64,000 bases of DNA from Methylobacterium nodulans ORS 2060 (GCF_000022085.1 NC_011894.1:4455001-4519000); one strand, 5' to 3'. Shown: positions 55,810 to 64,000, counted from the first letter of the stretch. The notes: a model not told the origin generated them from the letters alone. Numbers and translations are program-made.

Positions 55810-56232
55810 TCAAGCGGGCGAGGCCAACGGCTTGTCCTTCTCGACGATGTAGGTGCTGGTGAAGCGCAAGGTCCGGTCGCCGTTCCGGGCTCCCGCATGC
55901 GGCGTGTTCGGCGGCACCTGGAACGCCTCCCCGGCCTTGTAGGTTCTGGTCGCCTGGCCCTCGATGGGGATCTCGATCGCGCCGTCGAGGATGTAGCCGG
56001 ATTCGACCCCCGGATGGGTGTGTCGTGCGACCAGCACGCCCGGGTCGACCTCCGCCTCGACGATGATCGTGACGTAGCCCGGCGTCGGTCCTTCGACCTG
56101 CGACAGGACCTTGCGCCGCACGCCCGATGTCGGGCTGGGCGGCGACTGCGCCGAGGCGTCCGTCGCCAGGAACCCCGCCGTCGCGCAGAGCGCGCAGGAC
56201 GCGATACGGCCGAAGCCGCGCCGTGTGAGCAT
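55810..56232 (-). CDS. exported cupin-domain protein
   Basis: A 140-residue protein from ATG 56232. The N-terminus MLTRRGFGRIASCALCATAG is a signal, possibly Tat because of TRRGF. The cupin barrel follows: VARHTHPGVESGYILDGAIEI (cupin motif 1, with HxHPGxE metal ligands), then YKAGEAFQVPPNTPHAGARNG (motif 2, with PxxxPH). One metal ion and a small-molecule dioxygenase or binding role are possible. Convergent with fhs, only 22 bp between stops. Confidence 0.88.
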   Translation of the reverse strand: MLTRRGFGRIASCALCATAGFLATDASAQSPPSPTSGVRRKVLSQVEGPTPGYVTIIVEAEVDPGVLVARHTHPGVESGYILDGAIEIPIEGQATRTYKAGEAFQVPPNTPHAGARNGDRTLRFTSTYIVEKDKPLASPA

Positions 56233-56389
56233 CCCCGATCCTCCCGACCGGCCGGTCTCGCCTGCCGGCCGCATGCGGCAACGCTCCGACGCCCTGGCCC
56301 GATCGTCAAGGGCGCGGACTCGGCGATATGACGGTTAAAGGTCTGTCCTCCTCGTTTCGACTTCACCCTGCCGGCCCGGCCCTCACCGC

Positions 56390-56759
56390 TCAATCCGGGC
56401 GCGCAGGTGCAAGTGAAGCGTCCCCCGTTCGGCGCGGGATCAGATGCACATGGGCATGAAAGATCTTCTGCCCGGCCGCTTCACCGATATTCGAGCCGAA
56501 GTTGAACCCGCCGACGCTCTCGTCCTCATTGCGAATCTGCTCGCAGCACAGTGCCGCAAGTTCATGGATGGCCTCGCGCTCCGCGGCGTTGGTGTGAAAG
56601 ATGTCGGCAACATGACGCTTTGGGATGATCAGTGTATGAAGCGGGCGTGCAGGGAACTTATCCCTGATGGCAAAAGCCAGAGTGTTCTCAGTGATGATGT
56701 CAAGGCTGAAGCGGCGACAGAATACGCAAGCGTTTCGTGTTACTTAATTGTGCCCTCAT
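56390..56759 (-). pseudogene. HIT-family (histidine triad) protein with a start-proximal frameshift
   Basis: Reading the minus strand gives NACVFCRRF, then ITENTLAFAIRDKFPARPLH, then TLIIPKRHVAD, and the triad QKIFHAHVHLIPRR (HxHxH) before a stop TGA at 56390-56392. The frame is open back to a stop codon just upstream of residue NACVFC with no ATG, GTG or TTG. The only ATG (56757-56759) is one base out of frame; removing one A of the AAA run near 56735 would give MRAQLSNTNACVFC, a perfect HIT start. The locus is low in GC. It is a recent pseudogene, a sequencing slip, or has an unusual start. Confidence 0.75.
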
Positions 56760-56996
56760 TGCGCGGATGCGCAGCTTTTCGAACTCTGCGGGAGGAGGTC
56801 AGGGGAATTTCAATAGCGGCTCCCACCCGGCCGGACATCGATCCGGTTTCCGGACGACCGGTTCGAAAACCGGACCACACGCCGTGTGCGGCGCTCGAGC
56901 GAAGCCGAAAGCCCGATGGTCACGCCATCAGGCGGGATTTCGGATCATAGGCGTTCAGCTCTCGATGGATCCTGCGTCCAGATGAGGAACCGGGGT

Positions 56997-57022
56997 CCGG
57001 CTCGTCCGGCCGGACGAGCCGG
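56997..57022. terminator. terminator hairpin downstream of the 57048 gene
   Basis: Perfect palindrome ccggctcgtccgg / ccggacgagccgg, 26 nt, 25 bp past the stop of the minus-strand gene 57048-57713. Likely transcription terminator; there is no T run. Confidence 0.7.
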
Positions 57023-57047
57023 CCGGACCTCAGGGCAGTGCGGTGCC

Positions 57048-57713
57048 TCAGCGCACGGAGCCGCCGGCCCCGCCGGCCCCGCCCACGCCGCCGCCGACCC
57101 CGGCTCCCCCGGCGCCGCCCAGGCCGGCACCCGGCCCGGTCCCGGCCCGGCCGCCTCGCCCGCCGATCCCGCCCGCAATGCTCGGCCCATCGGCCGCCCG
57201 CCCGCCAAGCCCGGTCGCGTCCCGGCGCGGGGCAGTGCTGTCGAGGCCCGTCACCAAGGCGCTGCAATCCTCCGGCTCCAGGCCATCGGTGTCCATGGTC
57301 GCGCCGGGGTGCCTGAGCCAATCGGCGCAGCTGCGGGCGAGGGACCGGTCGGACCGCCCGCTGCCCACCGGCCCCGTCTCGGTCCCGGCGAACAGGCCGG
57401 CGCAGTCGGCGGGCCGGAATTCCGTGGATGATGACGCCGACCGGGCATCGGCCGGGTCGAGGAGGTCGACGCAGTAGCGGCGCAGGGCCTCGGGACTGGC
57501 CGGGGCCGCGGGCCCGCTCCAGGTGCCGCCGACGCGGCCCGGGGCACCGGCCCGTCCGCCCGGGGCGCCGGGGAGGCCGGCGCCATCACCCGATCCGGTC
57601 CGTATGACCAGATCCCGGGTCGGCTCCGGCATTGCCGGCCCGGGTGCCGCCAGGGCGAAGGTGCCGGCGAGCGCTGCGCTGCCGGCGGCCGCCAGAAGGG
57701 TGAGGGTCTTCAT
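57048..57713 (-). CDS. secreted glycine-rich protein with four cysteines
   Basis: A 221-residue protein with signal peptide MKTLTLLAAAGSAALAGTFALA. The middle, non-glycine part (about 75-155) has cysteines in RYCVDLLD, ADCAGLFAG, SCADWLRH and EDCSALVTG, perhaps two disulfides. The C-terminus is a PGRS-like GG-(x)-GG stretch (GGIGGRGGRAGTGPGAGLGG, GGAGVGGGVGGAGGAGGSVR). Probably surface or extracellular. It is one of three minus-strand genes in this area (with 57865-58386 and 59059-60543) with the same glycine motif, which suggests a common role or exchange of the repeat. Confidence 0.75.
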   Translation of the reverse strand: MKTLTLLAAAGSAALAGTFALAAPGPAMPEPTRDLVIRTGSGDGAGLPGAPGGRAGAPGRVGGTWSGPAAPASPEALRRYCVDLLDPADARSASSSTEFRPADCAGLFAGTETGPVGSGRSDRSLARSCADWLRHPGATMDTDGLEPEDCSALVTGLDSTAPRRDATGLGGRAADGPSIAGGIGGRGGRAGTGPGAGLGGAGGAGVGGGVGGAGGAGGSVR

Positions 57714-57864
57714 CGGATCTGCCTCGTGTCGGGAATCCGGCCGCCGGCCTTAAGGCCTGCACGATGTGCCGGGCCGGAGCCCCGCGTCGCCGCAGGTCTC
57801 CGGCCCGGATGCGGTCCTCCACGGGCCGGCGACCGTCGCCGTGGAGGGGTTCGCTCAGCCGCCG

Positions 57865-58386
57865 TTAGTAGACGTTGCCGCCCTGCCCGCCGGCCCCGCC
57901 GACGCCGCCATGGCTGCCATTGCCGCCGGCGCCGCCGTTGCCGCCCCTCGAGCCGTACCCGGCCGCCGATCCGCCGCCGCCGCCCGAGCCGCCGATGCCG
58001 CCATAGCTGCCCATGCCGCCCTTGCCGCCGTTGCCGCCCCGGCCCCCGAAGGCGCCCGAACCGCCGCCGCCGCCGCCGCCGCCGGCCCCGCCATAGTAGC
58101 CGCTGCCGCCGCCGCCGCCATTGCCGCCCCGGCCCCCGTAGGAGCCGCTGCCGCCCCAGCCGCCACCGCCACCGCCGCCGCCATAATAGCCGGAGCCGCC
58201 CCTTCCGCCGTTGCCGCCGTAGCCGCCCTTGGTGGCGCCGCCGCCGCCGCCGCCGGTCCCGCCATAGCCGCCGTAATAACCGCCGCCGCCGGCGCCGCCG
58301 TTGCCGCCGACACCCCAGGCAAAGGCCTGCGGCGAGGCCGCCATCATGGCGATGACCGACACCACCGCGAACATCGTCTTCTTCAT
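57865..58386 (-). CDS. secreted glycine-rich (GGxGG-repeat) protein
   Basis: A 173-residue protein starting at ATG 58386. The signal peptide MKKTMFAVVSVIAMMAASPQAFA is followed by a mature chain of almost only Gly, Tyr, Ser, Asn and Ala: GGNGGAGGGGYYGGYGGTGG, GGYGGNGGRGGSGYYGGGG and so on, ending GGAGGQGGNVY. No folded domain is recognisable. The composition suggests a flexible surface or biofilm polymer or a phase-separating coat. It is the most extreme member of the neighbourhood's glycine-rich set. The DNA is a decayed short repeat. Confidence 0.8.
   Translation of the reverse strand: MKKTMFAVVSVIAMMAASPQAFAWGVGGNGGAGGGGYYGGYGGTGGGGGGATKGGYGGNGGRGGSGYYGGGGGGGGWGGSGSYGGRGGNGGGGGSGYYGGAGGGGGGGGSGAFGGRGGNGGKGGMGSYGGIGGSGGGGGSAAGYGSRGGNGGAGGNGSHGGVGGAGGQGGNVY
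57868..58320 (-). repeat. degenerate glycine-codon repeat array
   Basis: About 450 bp of ggc/ggt/ggg-rich units coding GGNGG, GYYGG and GGSG words in the glycine-rich gene. Words such as ccgttgccgccccggccccc (plus strand) recur at intervals, a sign of past duplication. Confidence 0.75.
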
Positions 58387-59058
58387 GACAACCTCCTGTA
58401 CCGGCCACCGTTGGTGCCGAGTTGCTGTGACGGGATGTAAAGGGGCCGCTGAGCGCGCCGGACCCCATGCGCGTTTACGCAGATACGAGCGTATTACTTC
58501 GCGACGTCTTCTGGCGCGAGCTTGCCATCCCCTGTTTTGAAGGAATGGCCGATATTTGTTCTGTATTCTCTGTTGTTTCAATTTGCTGGCGTGGCGCTGA
58601 ATGGAGTATGAATGTTAACCACTCTCGCCATTCAGGTGCTGTGCCGGTCGTGAACTGGGCCGATCATTTGGGGTGTGCGGGTGAGTGCGGGCACCGACCT
58701 AGGGTTCGGTCCAATCCGTTCGATGTTTTCGCTGCCGGTTGGTCTGTTCCAGCGACACGAGAACTGTATCGGCCCTTCCGAGGGCCGGAGGTGCTATCGC
58801 GCACGCGTGACGGGATGGCGCCGAGGACTGGCCGGAAGACCGTTCGTATCGCGCCGGGCTTGGCGAGCCTCGCACGCATGGAGCCGGCCCGTGCCAGGAT
58901 CGCCCGGCAACGGCCGCGCCGCCGCGCGCTATCGCGACGGCAGGCTGTGCGTCGCCGACGCGCTCAGGAAGGGGACCGAAATAGAACCTGACCGGCGTGG
59001 CGGCCGCCACGCCGGTCAGGTTCGATCGAGAACGATGATGGCCGCTCGCCGGGGGCGC
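58387..59058. other. 672-bp spacer with A/T-rich promoter-like part
   Basis: The left 240 bp (about 58480-58640) are unusually A/T-rich for this genome (for example gatatttgttctgtattctctgttgtttcaatt split by eye) and could be the promoter of the glycine-rich gene. One plus-strand frame from 58467 starts like a PIN domain but has no further similarity. The right end holds a terminator (58985-59022). No gene is supported. Confidence 0.5.
58985..59022. terminator. perfect 38-nt palindromic terminator
   Basis: aacctgaccggcgtggcgg followed by its exact complement, ending 36 bp past the stop of the double-barrel gene (minus strand). A long perfect stem with A/T ends; likely a terminator. Confidence 0.75.
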
Positions 59059-60543
59059 TCAGGGCTCGAAGCTGAACGAGAGGCGCGTGCGCAGGACGAG
59101 AGCGTCGTTGCCGCGGCCAGCCACCAGGGTGCGGCCGGGACCGGGCAGGGCGGGCGCGAAGGCGCGGCTGGACAGGCCGTAATAGAGCGCCTCGGCGCCC
59201 GCGCTGACGCGCTCACTCAGGCGTGCCTCGAGGCCGCCGCCGACGACGAAGCCGATCTCGGTGTCGTTGGCCCGGAAGGCCAGGGCCTGCCCGCCGGCTC
59301 CGCCCGCCCCGCCCGGCGCGGCCAGCACCGCGCCGCCATTGCCGCCGGCCCCGCCGTTGCCGGCGAAGACCGCCCGTACGCTCTCGTTGCCCGCGAAGGC
59401 GACGCCCGCCGTGGCGTAGACCAGGGTGGCCCCGCCGCTCCAGCCCAGGCGGCCGCGAATCGTCCCCAGATACCGGTGGCTGTCGGCAGCCGAAACGGAG
59501 ACATCGCCCTCGGCCCCGTAGACCAGCGCGGCGTTCTGCCAATTGTAGCCCAGATGGGCACCGCCGAGGATCGCGGGGCTGCGCGCCAGCCCGGCGAAGG
59601 CCACGGCGCCGCCGCCACCGCCGCCGCCATCGATCCCGCGCTGCCCCGCTCCGCCGGGCTCGCCCCCGGCGAGCGCCGTGGACCCGAAGGTTCTGCCGGA
59701 CAGGGTGTGAAGCGCGCCGAGGTGCCCGCCCACATAGGCGCCGGCCCAGGACACGGGGAAGGAGGCCAGGGACGAGGCCGGGGCGAGTGCCGCGCCCGGG
59801 TGGAGGGTCAGGCGGCCCCGCAGGGTCAGGAAGTCCCGCGGTGCGCCGAGAAGGCGCGGGCCGTCGAAGCGATAGTACAGGGCCTCGAGGCCGGCCCCCA
59901 CCAGCGGAGTCAGCTTCACCTCGACGCCGCCGCCGCCGACGAAGCCGACATCGTCGCTGCCACCGCGGGCGATTGTCAGCGTGCCGAATCCGTTGCCGCC
60001 ATTGCCGCCGGCGCCGCCCGGTCCGCCATTGCCGCCGGCCCCGCCGTTGCCGCCCACGAAGGTGCCGAGCACCAGGCCGGGCACGGACCGGATGGCGAGG
60101 CCCCCCGTCCCGTAGATCAGCAGCCGGTCGCTGCCGAAGCCGAGGCGGCCGCGCACGCTGCCGAGCAGGTCGTCCACCGGCCCGAGGCTCGCCAGGTCGG
60201 CCTCGATGCCGGCGACAGCGCTGCCCTGCTGCCAGTTGTAGCCGGCATGCACGCCCTGGAAGACGGTGCGGCCCTCGATCCGGCCGATGGCGATGCCGGT
60301 GCGGCCGCCGCGCCCGCCGAACCCGGCCGGAATCAGCCCGCCGCCGTCACCGCTGACCACGCGGCGCTCGCCCCGCCCGCTGACGACGCCCCCGAGATGG
60401 CTGCCGACATAGAACCCCGACCAGTCCTGGACGACGAAGGCCGGTATCGGAGCCGCCTGCGCCGGCAGGTCCGCCGCCCGTGAGGCCTGCGAGGCCAGTA
60501 ACCCCGCCGCCGCCGCGCCGAGGGCGCTTGCTCGAATCACCAT
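59059..60543 (-). CDS. outer membrane protein with two Omp25-like beta-barrel domains and glycine-rich inserts
   Basis: A 494-residue protein from ATG 60543 with signal peptide SALGAAAAGLLASQASRAADL. Domain 1 begins QDWSGFYVGSHLGGVVSG (about 40), domain 2 SWAGAYVGGHLGALHTLSG (about 270). Both have the Omp25/RopB order: GFYVGxHxG, GYNWQ, GxEAD/AEGD, GxxRGRLG, (Y/V)xTGGxA/VYATAGVAF, a GxxVGGGxE strand and (G)xEALYY. Each domain has a GGNGGAGGNGG insert between strands, and domain 1 lacks a terminal Phe while the chain ends in LSFSFEP. A doubled barrel of this kind is unusual. Confidence 0.85.
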   Translation of the reverse strand: MVIRASALGAAAAGLLASQASRAADLPAQAAPIPAFVVQDWSGFYVGSHLGGVVSGRGERRVVSGDGGGLIPAGFGGRGGRTGIAIGRIEGRTVFQGVHAGYNWQQGSAVAGIEADLASLGPVDDLLGSVRGRLGFGSDRLLIYGTGGLAIRSVPGLVLGTFVGGNGGAGGNGGPGGAGGNGGNGFGTLTIARGGSDDVGFVGGGGVEVKLTPLVGAGLEALYYRFDGPRLLGAPRDFLTLRGRLTLHPGAALAPASSLASFPVSWAGAYVGGHLGALHTLSGRTFGSTALAGGEPGGAGQRGIDGGGGGGGAVAFAGLARSPAILGGAHLGYNWQNAALVYGAEGDVSVSAADSHRYLGTIRGRLGWSGGATLVYATAGVAFAGNESVRAVFAGNGGAGGNGGAVLAAPGGAGGAGGQALAFRANDTEIGFVVGGGLEARLSERVSAGAEALYYGLSSRAFAPALPGPGRTLVAGRGNDALVLRTRLSFSFEP

Positions 60544-60674
60544 CGGGCCGGTCCGAATCCAGAGTGTTTCCGACAGAAGACTAGTCGGCACCGAGTGAAG
60601 CGGCAGTTGAAAAGCGGCGCGGCGTTCGCTTTCGACTGCGTTGCGGCATTTCGGTCACGATACCGGGTCGCGGT

Positions 60675-61667
60675 TCAGATCTCGGCCCGCAGCGGCCGGC
60701 TGAGCAGGCCCGCGATGGCGTCGTCGAGGCTGATCGTCCCGGCCACGAGGCTGGCCACCGCCTCGGCCACCGGCATCTCGACGCGGCGCCGATGCGCCAG
60801 GGCGACGAGGGCCGCCGCCGTGTGCGCCCCCTCGGCGAGCGCGCCGCCTCCCGCCTCCATCGGGCTCGCGCCGCGGCCCAGGCGCTCGCCGAAGGCGAAG
60901 TTGCGCGACTGGGCCGAGGTCGCGGTGAGCACGAGATCGCCGAGGCCCGAGAGGCCCATCAGGGTCTCGGGCCGTGCGCCCCAGGCCCGGGCGAACCGCA
61001 TCAGCTCGGCGAAGCTGCGGGCGACGAGCGCCGCCCGGGCGCTCTCGCCGAGGCCCCGGCCGATGGCGGCGCCGCAGGCGATGGCGAGGACGTTCTTGGC
61101 CGCCCCGCCGATCTCGACCCCGCGCGGGTCGGTGCCATGGTAGACGCGCAGGCTCGGCCCCGACAAAGCTGCCGCGAGCCGTGCCGCGAGGTCGCCGTCG
61201 CGGCTCGCGAGGGTCACGGCAGTCGGCAGCCCGCGGGCAACGTCCGCCGCGAAGCTCGGGCCCGACAGCACCGCCAGGGCGGCGCCCGGCACGATTGCGG
61301 CCGCGACATCGGTGAGGAAGGCGTTGGTGCCCCGCTCGATGCCCTTGGCGCAGAGGATCAAGGGGGCGGCCGGATCGAGGGCGGGCGCGAGGTCCGTCAG
61401 TACCCCGCGCAGCGTCTGGGCCGGGGTGACGAGGAGCACGGCCTCGGCCGTCCGCAAAGCCGCCGCATCGGCCGTCGGCCGCACCCCGGGGTGAAGCGGC
61501 ACCCCGGGCAGGTGGCGGGCATTCTCGCGCGACGTCGCCATCGCCTGGGCGGCCGCGGCGTCGCGCAGCCACAGCACCACCTCCCGCGGGGCGGCCAAGG
61601 CGGCGGCATTGGCGAGCGCCGTGCCCCAGGAGCCGCCGCCGATGACCGCGACAGGGCGGGCGCTCAT
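60675..61667 (-). CDS. gpsA: glycerol-3-phosphate dehydrogenase [NAD(P)+]
   Basis: A 330-residue enzyme making sn-glycerol-3-phosphate for phospholipids from dihydroxyacetone phosphate. The NAD(P) loop is VIGGGSWGTALANAAAL, SGPSFAADVARGLPTAV is the GpsA signature, and the catalytic lysine is in GAAKNVLAIACG. The gene starts at ATG 61667, overlapping the stop of the GNAT gene by 4 bp. Last of tsaD-GNAT-gpsA. Confidence 0.96.
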   Translation of the reverse strand: MSARPVAVIGGGSWGTALANAAALAAPREVVLWLRDAAAAQAMATSRENARHLPGVPLHPGVRPTADAAALRTAEAVLLVTPAQTLRGVLTDLAPALDPAAPLILCAKGIERGTNAFLTDVAAAIVPGAALAVLSGPSFAADVARGLPTAVTLASRDGDLAARLAAALSGPSLRVYHGTDPRGVEIGGAAKNVLAIACGAAIGRGLGESARAALVARSFAELMRFARAWGARPETLMGLSGLGDLVLTATSAQSRNFAFGERLGRGASPMEAGGGALAEGAHTAAALVALAHRRRVEMPVAEAVASLVAGTISLDDAIAGLLSRPLRAEI

Positions 61668-62620
61668 CGGTCGCCTCCGGACGCGACGGTCGCGGCGCCG
61701 GCTGCGGAATGCACCGTGCCGCCCGCGAAGCGCACGGCGCTGCCCGCGAAGCGCGCAGCGCTGAGCCGGTAGACCACGTGCGGGCGCAGCGGATCGCCCT
61801 CGACGAGCGCCGGATGGGCGAATTCCTCGATCCGCTCCATGCCGAGCCGCTCCATCACCCGCTGCGAAGCGCGGTTCAGAACCGCCGTATAGGCCACGAC
61901 CTCCGGAAGACCGCAGCGCCCGAAGGCATCCGCCAGGGCGAGCCGCGCGCCTCGCGTCGCCAGCCCCCGGCCCCAGGCGGAGCGGGCGAGCCGCCAGCCG
62001 ATCTCCACGACGTGTCCCGGCACCGCCGCGAAGGGCAGGGGGCGCACCGGACGCCAGCAGCCCACGAAGCCCACGAAGGTGCCCTCCGCCTCGAGCACCC
62101 AGGGGCCGAAGCCGTCCTGCTCGAAGCGCCGGTCGAGCGCGCGGGCCTCCGCCTCGCTCTCGCGCCGGCTCTTCAGCGCCGGAAAGAAGCGCATCACCGC
62201 CGGATCGGCATTGAGGGCCGCGAAGGGGGCATCGTCCTCGCGGCGCCAGCGTCGCAGGCGAAAGCCCGGGCCTGCGAGTTCCGGCGGGGCTGCGGCGCTG
62301 CGCAGCCTGCCGCGCCATGCCAGCGAGCGGCGGTTGAGTTCCGCGAGATCCGCCTCGCCCCGCAGGACGGCCTCGCCGAGGGCGAGCGCCGCCGCGAGCC
62401 GCGCGGGCGGCATGTTCGCCCAGGCGGGGGGCGCGACGCTCTCGCGCCACGGCCCGCCGCAGGCATTGTCGAGGAGGATGCGGGCAAAGCAGTGGTTGAG
62501 GCGCACCGGCCAGTCGCCGCGCGATGCGGCCGCTTCGGGCAGGCGCTCGTCGACCAGCGCGCGCCAGCGCCGCTGCATCGCCGCGGCGTCGGGCGCCGCC
62601 TCTCGCCGGGCGGGGCTCAT
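61664..62620 (-). CDS. GNAT acetyltransferase with an N-terminal extra domain
   Basis: A 318-residue protein from ATG 62620. The first ~115 residues, [32 protein letters not shown]..., form a separate conserved-looking region that is not part of GNATs. The GNAT domain (about 120-285) has [26 protein letters not shown], then [21 protein letters not shown] and [19 protein letters not shown], typical of the RimJ/acetyltransf_3 branch. The C-terminal tail is Ala/Gly-rich. The ATG overlaps the tsaD stop by 4 bp. The substrate is unknown. Confidence 0.85.
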   Translation of the reverse strand: MSPARREAAPDAAAMQRRWRALVDERLPEAAASRGDWPVRLNHCFARILLDNACGGPWRESVAPPAWANMPPARLAAALALGEAVLRGEADLAELNRRSLAWRGRLRSAAAPPELAGPGFRLRRWRREDDAPFAALNADPAVMRFFPALKSRRESEAEARALDRRFEQDGFGPWVLEAEGTFVGFVGCWRPVRPLPFAAVPGHVVEIGWRLARSAWGRGLATRGARLALADAFGRCGLPEVVAYTAVLNRASQRVMERLGMERIEEFAHPALVEGDPLRPHVVYRLSAARFAGSAVRFAGGTVHSAAGAATVASGGDR

Positions 62621-63666
62621 CCGGCGGTCGCCGGCAGCGCCTCGGCGAAGGGCCAGCGCGGGCGGGCGGGCGCCGTGATGTCGTCGATAAGGCCGAGCCG
62701 CAGGCGCTCCAGCCCGGCCCAGGCGATCATCGCGCCGTTGTCGCCGCAGAGGGGCAGGGGCGGGGCCACCAGGGGCAGGCCGGCCTCGCCCGCGAGCTGC
62801 GTCAGCGCCCGCCGCAGCGCCCCGTTCGCCGCGACGCCGCCCGCCGCGACGAGCGCGGTCGGGTGCCCGGCCACGTCGCCGAAGGCGCGCAAAGCCCCCC
62901 GCACCCGGTCCACCACCACGTCCACGATGGCGGCCTGGAAACTGGCGCAGAGGTCGGCCACGTCCTGGTTGGTGAGGGGCGCGATGCGCTCGGCTTCGAG
63001 GCGCAGGGCGGTCTTGAGCCCCGACAGGGAAAAATTCGGCTCGCGCCGGCCGAGCATCGGGCGCGGCAGAGCGAAGCGCTCGGGATTGCCCGTCTCGGCG
63101 GCGCGCTCCACCTCGGGGCCGCCCGGATAGGCGAGGCCGAGGAGCTTCGCCACCTTGTCGAAGGCCTCGCCGATGGCGTCGTCGATGGTGGTGCCGAGCC
63201 GCAGGTACTCGCCGACGCCCTTCACGGCGACGAGCTGCGTGTGGCCGCCCGAGGCCAGGAGGAGGAGATACGGGAAGCCGATGCCCTCCGTGAGCCGGGC
63301 CGTGAGGGCATGCGCCTCCAGGTGGTTGACGGCGAGCAGAGGCTTGCGGGTGACGAGGGCCAGGGTCTTGGCCGTGACGAGCCCGACCAGCACGCCGCCG
63401 ATCAGCCCCGGTCCGGCCGCGACCGCGATGCCGTCGAGATCGTCGAAGACGAGGCCGGTCTCGTGCAGGGCGCGGGCGATCAGGCGGTCGAGCACCTCCA
63501 CGTGGGCCCGGGCCGCGATCTCCGGCACGACGCCGCCATAGGCGGCGTGCTCGGCGATCTGACTCAGCACCTCGTTGGCGCGGATGACGCCGCGCCCATC
63601 CTCCGCGGCGGCCACGATCGCGGCCGCGGTCTCGTCGCAGGTGGTCTCGATGCCGAGGACGTTCAT
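62617..63666 (-). CDS. tsaD: tRNA threonylcarbamoyltransferase TsaD
   Basis: A 349-residue ASKHA-fold enzyme that transfers threonylcarbamoyl to A37 of tRNA, with TsaB (24579-25277) and TsaE. Start ATG 63666, [16 protein letters not shown]. Iron ligands are NHLEAHA (His115, His119) and the later Asp in [25 protein letters not shown] and the signature [18 protein letters not shown] are intact. It is divergent from hemD by about 100 bp and is followed by the GNAT gene in 4-bp overlap. Confidence 0.97.
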   Translation of the reverse strand: MNVLGIETTCDETAAAIVAAAEDGRGVIRANEVLSQIAEHAAYGGVVPEIAARAHVEVLDRLIARALHETGLVFDDLDGIAVAAGPGLIGGVLVGLVTAKTLALVTRKPLLAVNHLEAHALTARLTEGIGFPYLLLLASGGHTQLVAVKGVGEYLRLGTTIDDAIGEAFDKVAKLLGLAYPGGPEVERAAETGNPERFALPRPMLGRREPNFSLSGLKTALRLEAERIAPLTNQDVADLCASFQAAIVDVVVDRVRGALRAFGDVAGHPTALVAAGGVAANGALRRALTQLAGEAGLPLVAPPLPLCGDNGAMIAWAGLERLRLGLIDDITAPARPRWPFAEALPATAG

Positions 63667-63762
63667 CGTAGTGGCGCTCGCGAGGCAGGCGGAGGGATGG
63701 CGCACAGCGCCGGGCCCGGTATGCTTGGGGCTCAGATAACCCGGGGGACCCGCCCCGCAAAG

Positions 63763-64000
63763 ATGGGAGGCGAGGTGAGCGGCGGCGCGCTGAGGCTGGA
63801 TCGGACGCCCCTGCGGGTCTGGGTCGCGCGGCCGCTGCCGGCTGGCGCACGCACGGCCGCGCTTGTGTCGGATCTCGGCCATGCGCCGCTCCTCGCGCCC
63901 GTGCTCGATCTCGGCCTTAGCCACGCGCCGCCGCCGGACGGAGTGTTCGACGCCCTGATCCTGACGAGTGCGAACGCGGTGCCGGCGCTGGAATCGGCGG
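63763..64000 (+). CDS. hemD: uroporphyrinogen-III synthase, 5' part (partial)
   Basis: The gene runs off the window end. ATG 63763 and GTG 63775 are both in frame; GTG fits the homologues better. The visible 79 residues ([48 protein letters not shown]) match the start of HemD: an N-terminal V-x-(R)-P strand and the LxxTSxxA block. HemD closes and inverts ring D of the tetrapyrrole. hemC, which often precedes hemD, is not upstream here; tsaD is, in divergent orientation. Confidence 0.85.
   Translation, partial: MGGEVSGGALRLDRTPLRVWVARPLPAGARTAALVSDLGHAPLLAPVLDLGLSHAPPPDGVFDALILTSANAVPALESA

Noticed and set aside
56444..56950. Plus-strand frame of 168 codons with ATG-rich start
   Set aside because: The minus strand of the same segment encodes an obvious HIT protein; the plus-strand translation has no recognisable features.
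57726..58440. Plus-strand Arg/Ala-rich frames across the glycine-rich gene
   Set aside because: They are the complement of glycine codons; the minus frame has a signal peptide and the normal stop.
58467..58991. Plus-strand frame starting like a PIN-domain toxin (MRVYADTSVLL)
   Set aside because: After the first 12 residues nothing of the PIN fold (no second and third acidic motifs) follows, and the rest is Arg-rich noise.

Overview
The window is a high-GC (about 70 %) chromosomal segment from an alphaproteobacterium, most probably Hyphomicrobiales and Methylobacterium-like. The evidence is indirect but consistent: a formate--tetrahydrofolate ligase (the methylotrophy C1 gene), Omp25-type beta-barrels with glycine-rich inserts, DUF2125, DUF2778 and DUF6894 proteins, the tsaB-rimI-plsC and tsaD-GNAT-gpsA blocks, and the repetitive extragenic stem-loops usual in that genus. 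No rRNA, tRNA or CRISPR array was seen. Most of the sequence is core housekeeping DNA with small accessory patches between the operons.

Layout. 1-6261: FAH-family gene end, haloacid dehalogenase-like HAD, trpS, yciB, ftsY, an RluA-type pseudouridine synthase and an acyl-CoA dehydrogenase. 6429-7688: a regulator with two TetR domains in one chain. 7764-10018: a capsule/exopolysaccharide-like pair (WecG/TagA glycosyltransferase and a CapK/PaaK-like adenylate-former). 11004-13756: a carrier protein, an acyl-CoA dehydrogenase and a seryl-tRNA-synthetase-like amino acid:[carrier protein] ligase, which together look like a small biosynthetic cassette. 13828-19983: a secreted protein, greA, carB, an SDR and a GtrA-like membrane protein. 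19997-21396: rplS, followed by a decayed low-GC prophage remnant between two 106-bp copies of the rplS 3' end plus terminator. 21603-26636: universal stress protein, an IS110-family element, an Nfu scaffold, and tsaB-rimI-plsC. 26960-31029: tolQRAB, without ybgC, pal or cpoB. 31160-35348 onward: a BrnT toxin/HTH antitoxin pair, a DUF2778 (L,D-transpeptidase-like) protein, and a TetR-adaptor-RND efflux operon ending at 38477 with a clear operator in front. 38517-43562: aminopeptidase P, DUF2125, ChaC, MFS. 43920-50008: a six-gene branched-chain-type ABC operon with two substrate-binding paralogues sharing a 293-bp identical patch. 50141-53860: VOC protein, a decayed SRPBCC gene, a winged-helix membrane protein, DUF6894, and an omega-amino acid aminotransferase. 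54111-60543: fhs, a cupin, a frameshifted HIT gene, two glycine-rich secreted proteins and a double Omp25-like barrel. 60675-64000: gpsA, GNAT and tsaD in 4-bp overlapping array, then the start of hemD.

The most interesting candidates are the carrier-protein/aa:CP-ligase cassette (11004-13756), the prophage scar at rplS, the two-barrel glycine-rich surface protein with its two glycine-rich neighbours (57048-60543), the tandem-TetR regulator, the IS110 flank that should encode a guide (bridge) RNA, the gene-conversion patch in the substrate-binding genes, and three families of dispersed extragenic stem-loops. Reading was by eye; identity levels, exact IS ends and RNA folds were not computed.
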